DNA of 64,000 nt, from contig CM060975.1 in NCBI GenBank assembly GCA_030765065.1, forward strand, positions 162,474,993 to 162,538,992, written 5' to 3'. The notes below the pieces were generated by a model. That model was not told the DNA's origin. It was given only the letters and a program-made list of their open reading frames with translations, and did not search any database. Shown here in pieces: positions 21,901 through 32,879 of this stretch. This DNA comes from Deroplatys truncata (Eukaryota > Arthropoda > Insecta > Mantodea > Mantidae). Each line of letters starts with the position of its first letter. Position 1 is the stretch's first letter. The position numbers and the translations under genes were made by a program.

Positions 21901-23015
21901 AAGTCTTTGCAATTGGAAATTATAATGTGCATAATAACCATTGTGTTTATCTAAAAAAAAAAAAGACAAAACAAAATACTTATGTATGGAGCCTATGAAG
22001 CCCTCATTGCTAAGTTCCTGCTTATAACCACTTGACTGTCAGCACACATTTAGCAGCAGACTCAATATGAATGGTGATAATAGAATGAAGATAAATGCTC
22101 GCATCCTGAGACACACCAGTGTGAACTGATCATGGGACCAATAATTAGATAAATATATGCTTCAAATGTCTGTTTATTCTCTCTCTCTCTTTTTTTTTGT
22201 TTTGTTTGTTTGTTGGGGTGGGTCTTAAGCTATATATCAGTTTGGCCTGATATTTAGTAAATATATTAGACATTTGGACACATGTTTGACATGAACTTAA
22301 AAAAATAAAAGATAATTTTTACTTCAATATTTGTAAAAATTCAATTGAAGTAAATTGTGCAAGTAATAGGTTATACTGCTTGAATTACTCCTCGCTAATA
22401 TTGACTCTTAAAGGTAATATTTTGTTCAATAAAGCTAAATTTAACACTTCTTCCTTCATTTTCACAGATATCACATGCACAACTGGACTGCAGTGGTGCT
22501 GAGGTGACACTAAGGTTAACAATAGTCATTACTGTAAATAGGTGCCAATTTTTCTCAGTACAGGAAGCTTGTCAGTTGACACATGAGACACAAGTTTGAA
22601 TGAACATTTAATATTAATTAGTTTTGAACAGAATGTGGTTTGATGCAGACAAAGATATGGGCATAATGCGGTTTTCCATGAGCATCCAGTTTCATGCCTT
22701 CTTTTAAAGGGAATTTAGTATGGTTAGATGAAAACAGACTTCAACAGCATGATAGAGCTTACTCAGAACTATGAAAACATATAAAACTCAATTTTGACCA
22801 TGAGTGGACTTAATATGGTTTGGAACAGACCACCTCATATAGAAATGTGAAAAAGGTACCAAAAGACTCTAAACTACTAAAAAGATTAGCAGGCACTAAG
22901 TGGGACAGATGCTGAAAAGCACTATACAACTTACAATACTTGCATCAAATCTGTACTCAAATGTTGCAGAGAAATACTAATAACATCATCCACATCCAAT
23001 TAAAACGAAAGGAAA
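21901..23015. other. No gene recognised
   Basis: TRAPPC8 intron 2. Contains short TC and T tracts near 22180 and A-rich tracts. No domains or repeats shared with the rest of the window were seen. Confidence 0.4.
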
Positions 23016-23017
23016 AA

Positions 23018-23290
23018 AAAATTCTGATGTGTTACACTCATATGACTTTTTCTACGCTTGTACAAGCTATTTTTACAAACGCTTATTCTCCATCTACTTC
23101 ATGTTAATCAAGATAAACATTTGCAGTCGCTATCTTATTGCTAATTTTCTTGTACGCGTAAGTGGAATATATATTTACAAGGGCAATATAGAAATACAGT
23201 AGCCTTTAAGCATATACATATCTCTTAATAGCTGGCTGCTAGGTGCAGCACCATTCTCTTTGCCACAGATTAATATTCCTTGCATATACA
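23018..23290 (-). mobile_element. Helentron-like family, truncated copy C
   Basis: In minus orientation this matches the last 270 bp of copy D (39.43-40.36 kb), including the variant block with AATCTGTGG and CACCTAGCAACCAGC, and it breaks off at the internal ATATGCA site. It lies directly beside copy B in the same orientation. Confidence 0.65.
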
Positions 23291-24019
23291 AAACAAAAAA
23301 ATCTGATGTGTTACACTCACATGACTTTCTCTACTCTTGTACAAACTATTTTTACAAACGCCTATTCTCCATAGGCTTCCCCTCAGGGGCTCACCTTATG
23401 TGAGTACGGGTTTTTGGCGCACCCGGGGGTTCCCGAGCCAATCATCGCCATCTTCATCATTTCATCCCCGTCCGGTCGAGGTGGGTTCGTTCTCGTGACC
23501 GGGGGACTCAAGGTAGGCTCTCGTGCGTTCTGTGCATATCATTACATCTCGCCCCTCGCCATCGCTTCTGTCTTCTCTTCTATTTATGCACATTTTGCCC
23601 CACGCCCATTCATTTACACGTCTCTTTTACTTCTTCGCCGGCCTACCTTGAGTGCGAAACGCCCACACACTTTTAGTTTCTTTTAACCTTTTATGTTAAT
23701 CCTCCGTGGACACAGCCTGACGGATACCCGCGCACCGCGTGCGCAGCTGGGTGAGTGGGTAATAGCGTCATCCCCACCACCTGGGGTCGTCATGTAGGGT
23801 TTGTGTTCGTATCCGCTGTTCAACTGCAGTCCCGCGGGGGGGCCATTGCATGAGCTGCTGGCTTCCGACGGCGATTGGGTCCCTCTGTCTATGTTCTGGG
23901 AGATGTGACCCTGGGGTGAGCTAGGTATAGATAGGCCACTCACCCAAGCCGGGGTAACGCCCGGGAAGTCAGAGCCCGAGGTCGGAGACGGTTGCAATGG
24001 TGGAGGATTTTTTTTCGCT

Positions 24020-25309
24020 ATGGAGCACCCTTTCTCCATTATAAACAACAAGCGCCGAAAAGTTTTAGTAACAGAAGTAGCACCGCCAACAGCTGGTTGT
24101 TACTTAGTGATTACCCGTACAGAGGAAGGACAATCATTCGAGAAGGTGAACCCTTTTATCATCCAGAAGGGCATTGACTCAATTGCTGGTCCGGTTCTTT
24201 CCTGCACTCGGCTTCGTAATGGTTCGTTGTTAGTGCAAAGCAAATCCGAGGCACAAAGTAAGTCCTTGTTGAGCGTCACGCTTCTCCACGGTTATCCTAT
24301 CCGTATTGAGAAGCACCGCACCTTGAATTCTTGTCGAGGCGTTGTCACCACGCATAGCCTCGATGGCATATCGGACGAGGACCTGGTCGAATATCTTGCA
24401 GACCAGAAGGTGACAGCGGTTCATCGAGTGCAGGCCAAACGCGACGGCGTATTGGTACCCACTCGTACCCTGTTTCTAGCATTTGATGGCGTCGATCTGC
24501 CCACGAGCATCTCCGCAGGGTACGAACGTATTTCTGTGAGGCCTTATATTCCTAGACCTCTGCGTTGTTTTAAGTGCCAACGTTTTGGGCATACGCAAGT
24601 CTCATGTAAGAGTGCCATTAATATCTGTGCAACATGTAGCCAGCCCTCACACGAAGGTGCCTGTTCAACAGCCCCCGTCTGCGTTAATTGTAAAGGGTCA
24701 CATTCTGCTTCGTTTGCCGACTGTCCGCGGTATTTGGACGAGAAGGCGATCCAGGAGATCCGGGTAAAGGAGAAACTCTCCTTCGCCGAAGCCCGGAGGC
24801 GTTTCCATGCGCGCCAACCTTCACTCCTGCGATCTGGCACATTTAGTTCTGTTGTTGCCTCGCCAGTACCACGAGTAGATGCCGAAACTCAGACCTGGAC
24901 CATGACTGGATTAACCGCCACTACCATCCGGCCGTCTATTAAAGCTACTGTTACCAAGCCCTATAAACCTGGTCCAAAGTCAATGAAGTCGCAAGCCGCT
25001 GAAAAGAAGCCCAAGCAAAAACTACGTAGGGAAGATTTTTTGAAAGACCCTCCGCGTGCGCGCGGTAACAAAAGTTCACCTTCTCCTCCTCGGAGGTCGC
25101 TGTCCCAGGAAGGTCCTGGGACAAGCCGCGCTCAGCGGCACCCCTCACCCATCGCTACCCAGAACCGATTCACGGCGCTTGAATCGGTTTCTGGCACTGA
25201 GCGCGTGGGCCCTCCCTCCGAGGAAGCTATGGAGTCTGTCCAACTCCATACAAAAAGCCCGAGCCCTATGGTTAAACAAAAGGTAATTTTAAGCCGCCCT
25301 TCTAAATAG
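24020..25309 (+). CDS. LINE ORF1, gag-like nucleic-acid-binding protein
   Basis: An intact 429-residue frame starting MEHPFSIINNKRRKVLV. Residues about 183-235 hold three zinc knuckles in tandem: CFKCQRFGHTQVSC, CATCSQPSHEGAC and CVNCKGSHSASFADC. The C-terminal third is basic and rich in Pro and Ser. ORF1 proteins of I and Jockey-type LINEs bind the element RNA and form the particle that carries it. It ends 22 bp before the ORF2 start. No stop or frameshift is seen, in contrast to ORF2. Confidence 0.9.
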   Translation: MEHPFSIINNKRRKVLVTEVAPPTAGCYLVITRTEEGQSFEKVNPFIIQKGIDSIAGPVLSCTRLRNGSLLVQSKSEAQSKSLLSVTLLHGYPIRIEKHRTLNSCRGVVTTHSLDGISDEDLVEYLADQKVTAVHRVQAKRDGVLVPTRTLFLAFDGVDLPTSISAGYERISVRPYIPRPLRCFKCQRFGHTQVSCKSAINICATCSQPSHEGACSTAPVCVNCKGSHSASFADCPRYLDEKAIQEIRVKEKLSFAEARRRFHARQPSLLRSGTFSSVVASPVPRVDAETQTWTMTGLTATTIRPSIKATVTKPYKPGPKSMKSQAAEKKPKQKLRREDFLKDPPRARGNKSSPSPPRRSLSQEGPGTSRAQRHPSPIATQNRFTALESVSGTERVGPPSEEAMESVQLHTKSPSPMVKQKVILSRPSK

Positions 25310-25331
25310 ACAGTTTATCCCCTTTTTCTTA

Positions 25332-28300
25332 ATGGCTATCCTGACCTGGAATGTACGTGGTGTACGATCGCATAGGGCGGAACTGCAACTTTTATTGCGT
25401 TCCCATTCGCCTTTGGTCGTATGTTTGCAGGAGACTAAGCTTCGCCCTCACGATCCTTTTGATCTCCGAGGATATACTCCGGTTCGCTACGACCTTGAAC
25501 CGGAGGAGGGTACTCCTGCTCATGGAGGTGTCATGTTGTTAGTGCGTAACGACGTTCATTTTAAACCTGTCACACTTACATCCGACTTGCAAGCTGTTGC
25601 CGCTCGCCTTCACTTACCAGGCTTTTTGTTTTCTGTTTGCTCTGTGTATTCACCTCCATCGTCTCCCCTCGCTCCCGCGGACATTCGAGCTCTCCTGTCC
25701 GCTCTCCCAACACCGTTTCTTCTGTTGGGAGATTTTAATGCCCATCACCCACTGTGGGGTTCGCCAAGGGCTTGTGCGAGGGGAACTCTTCTTTCCGACA
25801 TTCTTTATCAGTTCAATCTTTCCATCCTCAATACAGGTGCACCTACTTTTATTTCTGATTCTTCTGGTACATTCTCTCACCTGGACCTTGCCATTTGCTC
25901 ACTCCAGCTTGCTCGTTGTCTTCAGTGGAACGTCGTCGCTGACACCTACTCCAGCGACCATTATCCCTGCATCGTTTCTCTTCTGTCACACCACGTACAG
26001 CATTCCAGAGTACCTACCTGGATATTCACAAAAGCCGACTGGAGCTTGTATTCCAGCCTCGTGCATTTTTGCGATCAGCCCTTCGCTGACATTAACCAAC
26101 TAGTGCAGCACCTTACGTCTACGATTTTCTCTGCCGCCGAACGCACAATTCACCGTTCATCCTCTCAACCTCGGCGGCCACCTGTTCCGTGGTGGAACGA
26201 GGATTGTCGGGACGCCGTTCGTGCCCGTAGGACTGCACTTAGGGTGTTTCGGCGACGCCCTACACTTGATAATTTGGTGACTTTTAAACAATCGCGCGCC
26301 AGGGCTCGTCGCATTATTCAGGATAGCAAGAAGGCGTCGTGGACTCGTTTTGTCGAGTCTTTTAATCGCTTTACGCCTTCATCTGTTGTTTGGGATAAAC
26401 TTCGTCGCTTCTCAGGTAAAGTGTCGCATTGTACTGTTTCTGGCCTTCAGGTTTCCAATGCCACTATAGTGGATCCGGCTGCCATCGCTAACACTCTGGG
26501 TGCTGCATTTGAGGCGGTATCCAGTTCAGACCATTATTCCGCGGCTTTCGCTCTATCAAAGCCCGGCTGGATTCCGACACCATTAATTTTCGGTCTGCTG
26601 ATATTTAGTGTTATAATGAACTTTTCACAATGCGGGAGCTGTAGCACGCTCTTCATTGCTCTAGGCACTCCGCTCCTGGGCCGGACGGCATTCATGTACT
26701 GATGTTAAAGCACCTTTCAGCCGACAGTAAACGCTTTCTCTTACAGGTCTATAACCGTATTTGGCAAGACGGCATTTTTCCTTCCGTTTGGCGCGAAGCC
26801 ACCATTGTCCCTATTCTTAAGCCTGGGAAGGATCGCCAACTACCTTCCAGCTACCGCCCTATCTCCCTCACCAGTTGCATTTGCAAGGTGATGGAGCGCA
26901 TGATCAACGGGCGCTTGACATGGTGGCTTGAGTCTCAGAAACTTCTAGCGAACGCTCAGTGCGGATTTCGTCGCTATCGCTCTACCGTCGACCATCTGGT
27001 GTCCCTGTCGACGCATGTTATGAATGGATTTCTGAGAAAGTGTCAAACCGTGGCTGTGTTTTTTGACCTGGAGAAAGCTTATGGCACTTGTTGGAGGGGC
27101 GGCATTTTACGTACACTTCACGCATGGAATATCCGCGGTCGTCTTCCCATATTTCTTCGGGAGTTCATGACGGACCGCGTGTTTCGTGTACGTGTGGGCT
27201 CGGTTTTATCTCGTCATTTTATTCAAGAGAACGGAGTACCGCAGGGCTCTGTACTCAGTGTCACACTTTTTGCGATTGCTATCAACCCCATTGTTGATTG
27301 TATTCCACCTGGCGTGTCATCGTCCCTTTTTGTTGACAATTTTGCCATTTATTGCAGTTCACGGCGGACCTGTCTTCTCGAACGCCGTCTCCAGAGCTGT
27401 ATCGACCGTCTCTACGCCTGGAGTAACGCCAACGGCTTTAATTTCTCCGCCGAGAAATCCGTCTGCATCAACTTCTGGCGCCGGAAATATTTCCCTCCGC
27501 CCTCTCTCCATCTTGGGCCAGGGATACTTCCGTTTGCAGACGAGGCGAAATTTTTGGGGTTGATTTTTGATAGGAAGTTGTGTTGGACCTCGCACGTTTC
27601 CTTTTTAAAAGCAAAGTGTGACCGTTCTCTTAATCTTTTACGTGTTTTAAGTGGCACATCCTGGGGAGCTGATCGGACCGTCCTTCGCCTTTATCGCTCT
27701 TTGGTCCGATCCAAGCTTGATTACGGGTGTATTGTTTATTCGTCGGCATGTCCATCTGTGTTACGTCGCTTGAATCCCATTCATCATCGTGGTATTAGAG
27801 TCGCTACAGGGGCCTTTCCAACTAGCCCCGTGCCCAGTCTTTATGCTGAAGCTGCAGAGCCTCCGCTGTCCTCCAGGCGTGAGATGCTCTTATGTAGCTA
27901 TGCCTGTCGACTCTCCAGCTTGCCTGTCCACCCGTCCTTCGCGGTATTTTACGAGGATTTGCTTGACCGGCAATATTTAGTTAGCTCCTCTGCATTGCTC
28001 CCTCCAGGGGTTAGATTCCGACTGCTACTTCGGCATTTGGACGTTACGCCAGCGCCGGCCCTTCCAAGGGGGGAAACGCGTTTTCCTCCATGGTTGCGCG
28101 CTGAGGCCCTCTGTCACCTTGGGTTATCGTCGATGCCGAAGAATGAGTCCCCTTCTTCAGTCTTTAGATCAGCGTTTTTAGAACTTCAGTCGCAATTCGG
28201 GGACTTTGATTTTATCTTTACTGATGGATCTAAGACTGATGCTGGAGTAGGATGTGTCTTTTTTTGTGGTGGAAATAGTTTTACCTTTCGTTTACCAGAG

Positions 28301-29017
28301 CAATGTTCGATTTTTACCGCCGAACTTTTTAGCATTTATCAGTCTCTTTTATACATTCAGCGGCACGACTTGCGGCACTGTTTTATTTGTTCCGACTCCC
28401 TGAGTGCTCTTCAAAGTATTAGCTCGCTGTACAGTTACCACCCGCTCGTACAGCGCATTCATGACCTGCTCCACTCGCTTGGTGTCTCTGGCATCAGCGT
28501 CTCCTTCATGTGGATTCCAGGTCATGTGGGCATCTCAGGTAATGAGTCTGCCGACGCCGCTGCCAAGTCGGCGATTTTATCACCCAGAAGTTTTACCTCT
28601 GTTGTTCCCTCGTCAGATTTGTTTATTGTTTTACGTCGCCGCATCCTCTCGCTTTGGAGCGATGAGTGGACGGCCCTCCGGGGGAACAAGTTGCGGGAGG
28701 TTAAGCCTCTCCCATTAGTCTGGGCTACCTCTTCCCGTGCTTCTCGTCGGGAAGAGGTAATTTTAACACGCCTTCGTATCGGACATTGCATTTTTAGTCA
28801 TAAGTATTTGCTGAGTGGTGACCCTGCACCACTCTGTGGGCAGTGTGATGCGCCCTTAACGGTGCGTCACATTTTAGAAGAGTGTCAGGTTTTAGCTCCA
28901 TTGCGCATTCGTGTTGGTCTGCCAGTTGGCCTAGCCAACGTTTTGGCAGACGACGCGCGTATTGTAGAATGTGTTTTACGTTTTATTAGTGACAGTGATT
29001 TTAATCTGCGCATTTGA
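25332..29017 (+). pseudogene. LINE ORF2: endonuclease, reverse transcriptase, RNase H, frameshifted
   Basis: The first part (from ATG 25332) is an APE-type endonuclease with WNVRG, CLQETK, LLGDFNAHH and SDHYP. Homology leaves this frame at about 26540-26560 and continues one frame over, where two TAG codons (26606 and 26642) precede PGPDGIHVLMLKHL and an open 771-codon frame from 26702. That frame has RT blocks (YRPISLTSCICKVMERM, FFDLEKAYG, GVPQGSVLS), then FVDN at 27329-27340 where the family has a DD pair, then RNase H motifs (FTDGSK, ELFSIYQ, CSDSLSAL, WIPGHVGISGNESAD) and a C-terminal CGQC...H..EEC. A frameshift, two stops and a changed catalytic box make it inactive. Confidence 0.9.
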
Positions 29018-29321
29018 TGCGTTGAGCGTCCTTTAGCCTTGTTATTTTATTCTGTATGTTTTAATAGGGGCTCTACTCCCCAGTGGACATACGGCGCTCA
29101 TGTCCCTCGCATTCTACAGTTCTTGACACGTTTTGCTCTTTTATTGCTTATGCTTTTAGTGTGTTAGTTTTTGCGATTGTTGTCTTGTTGTTTTTAGCTT
29201 TTGGACATAGCGGGGTTGTGTCCCGTTTTTTAATTATGCGGTTATTTTTTCTTTTTGACTTTATATTTTATACATTGTAAGGGCGCTGATGACCTTAGTA
29301 GTTTAGCGCCCTTAAACCGCA

Positions 29322-29323
29322 TC

Positions 29324-29354
<31 letters not shown>
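29322..29354 (+). repeat. (ATC)n LINE tail
   Basis: About eleven CAT/ATC units form the 3' terminus of the LINE, directly followed by the target duplication CCATAG. Confidence 0.9.
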
Positions 29355-29357
<3 letters not shown>

Positions 29358-29992
29358 TAGACTTCATGTTAATCAAGATATCGAAATGTCAAACTTATTG
29401 GTAATTTTCTTGTAGATGCAAGGGGAATATGGTAGGTTTTAAGCGATAGTCAAATATTTTAACGCTAGTTGCTATGTGGCACATTCCATTCTCTTTGCAT
29501 GTCCAGGACATAAAAAAATTAATAACGAATTTGAGAAAAAGTATAAGTATTGGAAAATTTAAGGGAATAACAAGCAATATTTCGAAAACAGTTCACTCAA
29601 CAAAAGAAATGTATATGACATAAATTGTGTATTTTAACGCGATCTACATTTTTTGTGTAGTAAAATTTTGTCTATCTCTTATGGTTTACCAGTTATGCAA
29701 AAGCCGTTCACAATGAAGAATACTTTTGGAGACATTCCCAGAAAATTTGAGATATACTTTTCATTTCTCATAACAATATCTTAAACATATGATATTTTAA
29801 TCAAAATGTTAGAGCCATTTTTGAGAAAATTAAAATTTTCGAAAAATGTTCCATGTAAAGGGTAGTCTGGGGTGGGGGGATTTTCTTGAAAACCTTCGTG
29901 TCGCATCTCTGGAAGATACTGAACCTAAATACCAAGTTTGGTGTTTATCCGACTGTTCGTTTCTGAGTTATGCTGTTCACACACACACGCAC

Positions 29993-30027
<35 letters not shown>

Positions 30028-30160
30028 CATGTCTCCAAAAATGCCTATTTTGGATTCAGGGGGTCTCAAAACATGTATTTCCGGTGAAATCTCAGTATCA
30101 AATTTTTGGGTGGAATACAATACTTCCCCTACTTACTATATGTAGTAGAGAAAGTAAAAA

Positions 30161-31340
30161 ACTGGAACGTTTTCAAAATTAAGCACTTAAATTAATAACT
30201 GGAGCACTAAACCAGCCTTGATTGAGGTGTCATAGACTGCCACCTTTAACAAACTGCTCATTTTAGAACTTGAAACACAACTATTTTGCAGCACAAAAAA
30301 TTATTTACGAATTCCACTAAATGGAACAATGGTTTTCATATGTTTTAAGTAACTTAAACATTCAGTCAGGAGTCATTAGGGAGTAAAAAAACTGGAAGAA
30401 AAACTTGAAATACCATCACAGTAAAGCGAATCTCTTAACTCTACTAAGACTGTTACATTAGAGGACCATCCTAATATAAATTACAAATTCAACAACATAA
30501 TTAAAAAAAAAAAAAGACCCAATGTAGCTAAGGGCTTTAAAGCTGGCTCATAACCACCTGAGAATGGTAACCAAAATGAGAACATGATGGGAAGCAAGGC
30601 AGCATACAAAATATTGGTTTACAACAGCCTGGTAACAAGAACAGAAATGCAAATCGATGGTCATTTGGAACACAAAGTGAAAGTTAGTTTTGTGCACTGG
30701 GATTTCATTTGTTTTTAACTGATCAATGATATTTTTTCACCTACTTCCAATTCAGCCAACATAATGCATTTAGCCAACATCAAAATTTGATAGAGTAAAC
30801 ATTATCTAAATGCATATCCATTACATTTCCGATCCCTCCAGTTGTACCAAGCTTTCATTCCTTTATTTAATGGTATACATTAAAGTTGTTTATTGTTCTT
30901 TTGTTAATTTCCACCGGTTATTGTTGTTCATTGTAGCTTTTGCTGTTGTTTTTGAGGCAATAGCTAGTTTTGAATTGCAACCACAGATGACCTTTTCACT
31001 AGAGGAATCAATGCTCAATGGATATGTGGGTGTTGGGGTCTGAGGTTAGGAAGTCTAAAATGCACAATATGGATCTAATTTCTGTACCCGAGAACGAGAA
31101 AGTTAAAACTTGGGCAAGTCTTCATTCCCGTTCTGGGGCCCGGGAAGACTTCCTGTTGATAGTGAATGCTCCCATTTGAATACATGTATTTCAACTTTCT
31201 CGCTCTTCTTGCCATTCTCATTGGTTGTGAACCAGCCTTAACAACGGAAGGCTTAAATCTAAAGTATCCAATGCAAGAATGAATGCACATATTCACAGAT
31301 GGTTTTCTCTCTGAGAGTGATGAGGCTGGAGCAGGAAGCA
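30161..31340. other. No gene recognised
   Basis: TRAPPC8 intron 2. Several short open frames without domains; nothing repeated elsewhere in the window. Confidence 0.4.
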
Positions 31341-31344
31341 TATA

Positions 31345-31580
31345 CTAGTTCTTTTCCTTTTATAAAAGTTGAAAGAAATATCAGAAATTTTGATACAGAA
31401 GTAGAAGCTATTGTGACTGTCCAGTTTTTCAACTTTCAGTTCTCACTGTCACTGTTCAAAATTCTTGTCTAGTTCAACTTCACTGGGAGTTCATTTCATT
31501 CCGCCACTTCGCTTCCTCCTGACACAGGCTCTTCACGAGGAGTCAAACCTAAGACCTCCACAACTCATCGCTTTACAGCA
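31345..31580 (-). repeat. tRNA-like SINE candidate, head-to-head with the next
   Basis: On the minus strand a B-box-like sequence GGTTTGACTCC lies at 31547-31537 after GTAAAGCGATGAGTTGTGG, followed by a body running left toward about 31345. The A box is weak, so the assignment is tentative. Confidence 0.4.
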
Positions 31581-31790
31581 GCACTTGGTGCTGGCCTTCT
31601 GATTCCAAGTTTGCGGGTTCAAACCCACCAAGACCAATCCTTTTTAAGTATGCTTAAAAGCGACAGCTCCATGTCAGTAGATTTACTGGCTTGTAAAAGA
31701 ACTTCTGCAGGATGAAATACTGGCCCGCTGGCAGCACTGATGTGATCCTGGCAATTGACAGGCGTTGTTAACAAACAAAATATTTATTTA
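31575..31790 (+). repeat. tRNA-derived SINE
   Basis: A strong B box GGTTCAAACCC at 31616-31626, preceded by tRNA-like sequence, is followed by CTTGTAAAAGAACTTCTGCA and CTGGCCCGCTGGCA. Closely similar wording (TAAAAGAACTCCTGCGGG) is a recurrent SINE body motif in several insect genomes as far as I recall. No poly-A is evident; the 3' end is uncertain. Confidence 0.55.
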
Positions 31791-32170
31791 CTTTCTGCAG
31801 TAGCACTCACTACACATCACAGCAGTTCGTCATCAGCTATCTCGGAGAACGCACTTGCTGTTTCACAGGAAACTCACCTGTCAACTTGCTCGCTTGCTGA
31901 TTGACACAACTTGACTTGCACTCAACTCGTAAATGACCGCTCTCGCGAGACCACTTGCTTGTATTATCAGTGAATTCTTTCCACAAAATTCTCAAATGCT
32001 CTAGAACTATTTTGACACCTTTCTGAACGATGGGGGAGAGGAAGCTTCCAGAAGGTTCTAATTATCTGCCGATTGTGTGCCAGGCATTTACAATGGCAAG
32101 TGGCTGTTATCGTTATCTGATCACTTGGTGCCGACCTCCTGATAACCTTAGACCATAGCTGCTGCATCAC
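31791..32170. other. Unassigned, possibly LTR-like
   Basis: The sequence has the flavour of an LTR (repeated CACTTGCT-type words, CAGAAGGTTC) and resembles in composition the stretch 33970-34160 next to a gypsy remnant, but no ends or pairs can be shown. Confidence 0.25.
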
Positions 32171-32425
32171 ACTATTTATGCATCCCAAAACCCAAAAAGT
32201 TAAAAGCCCTTAAAAAAGCAACAGAACTCTCCATTTGGGAAAAGTTATTCATTCATAAGAAGAAGCACAATATATTAAACCTTGATGTTCCATGTGAAAA
32301 GGATCTCATTACACAGTACGTCCAACCAGATATTGCCATCTATTAGCCACAAGAGGAAGCACAGCAGTGAATCCAGGCTGATGATGGAGACAATGATCTC
32401 TGAAACATGTTCCAGTAGTTTCTGG
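32171..32425 (+). pseudogene. Penelope-like element C-terminal tail
   Basis: The plus strand reads SLKALKKATELSIWEKLFIH followed by KKKHNILNLDVPCEKDLI and a stop near 32344. The WEKL.I.K..H..N pattern is the conserved PLE C-terminus that follows the GIY-YIG domain, also seen at 7870, 36340, 38450 and 46490. A hammerhead core follows at 32378. Confidence 0.65.
32378..32411 (+). ncRNA. Hammerhead ribozyme motif in PLE tail
   Basis: CTGATGA (32378-32384), a stem II made by GGAGA and TCTCT around a short loop, GAAA (32402-32405), then ACATGT forming the minimal palindromic stem III, and a GUU cleavage triplet ending at 32411. Flanking CCAGG and CCAG can start stem I. All core positions of the hammerhead are present. 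The very short stem III is typical of PLE-encoded hammerheads, which are thought to act as dimers. Confidence 0.75.
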
Positions 32426-32716
32426 TGAAAAAGTGAAGCTAGAATAATAAAAATCTTAATCTGTGCATTTATAAAAACTTGACTGTGATTTCCAAAATAT
32501 TTTTTTTATAAAAAATGATTATTAAATGCTCAATAAAACTAAAGTAAATGATATATTTTAATTTTTGAACTCATTATGTTGACAGGGTTATTGAGAAATT
32601 GTGTGTAGCTTTTGCACCCAGACTGCTTGAGATGGATGCAGTATGTGTGATATTCAATGAAAAATACAAGTCCAATGGTATTAGTTTCTTATGTATGACA
32701 CAAATGTTCATATAGT

Positions 32717-32844
32717 CAGTAATGTTTATAAATTTAAAATAAAGAGAGTTGGAGGTTGTTACACTATATCATTAAAAGGTACCTTTTAGTAATGTAGTGT
32801 AACAACCTCCAACTCTCTTTATTTTAAATTATGACACATTACTG
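32717..32844. repeat. Near-perfect 128-bp palindrome of PLE terminal sequence
   Basis: The arm ATTTAAAATAAAGAGAGTTG (from 32732) and its inverse ending at 32829 are exact over about 33 bp, continue through a centre around AAAAGGTACCTTTT, and extend outward imperfectly to CAGTAATG/CATTACTG. The right arm continues as the PLE terminal sequence also found at 36560-36645. The structure is a head-to-head join of two PLE termini. Confidence 0.85.
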
Positions 32845-32879
32845 TTACTAGCTTCTCAATCTTCAAAATTAATTAATGT

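Larger units (their letters stand above)
23375..29354 (+). mobile_element. Full-length I-like LINE (non-LTR retrotransposon)
   Basis: About 6.0 kb flanked by the direct repeat CCATAG (23369-23374 and 29355-29360). Order: GC-richer 5' UTR of about 645 bp, ORF1 with gag zinc knuckles, ORF2 with endonuclease, RT, RNase H and a CCHC tail, and a 3' UTR ending in GGGCGCTGATGACC, a hairpin-like AGTTTAGCGCCC, and an (ATC)n tail. An RNase H domain plus two ORFs and a short simple-repeat tail point to the I superfamily. Its base composition is clearly richer in GC than the surrounding intron. It has the same direction as TRAPPC8. Moderate decay is limited to ORF2. Confidence 0.9.
23296..30160 (-). mobile_element. 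Helentron-like family, copy B, split by a LINE
   Basis: The copy occupies 23296-23374 and 29361-30160 (about 880 bp together) in minus orientation. The outer ends are TCTGATGTGTTACACTCACA on the left and AGTAGAGAAAGTAAAAA on the right. The inner break lies at the LINE insertion with target duplication CCATAG. A CA microsatellite lies at about 29983-30024, at the same place as the TG tract of other copies. Confidence 0.8.

Noticed and set aside
29846-30145. Conserved open frame starting MFHVKGSLGWGDFLENL, also at 43519-43205
   Set aside because: The similarity is DNA-level between copies of one non-coding repeat; the frame is lost in other copies and runs through a microsatellite.
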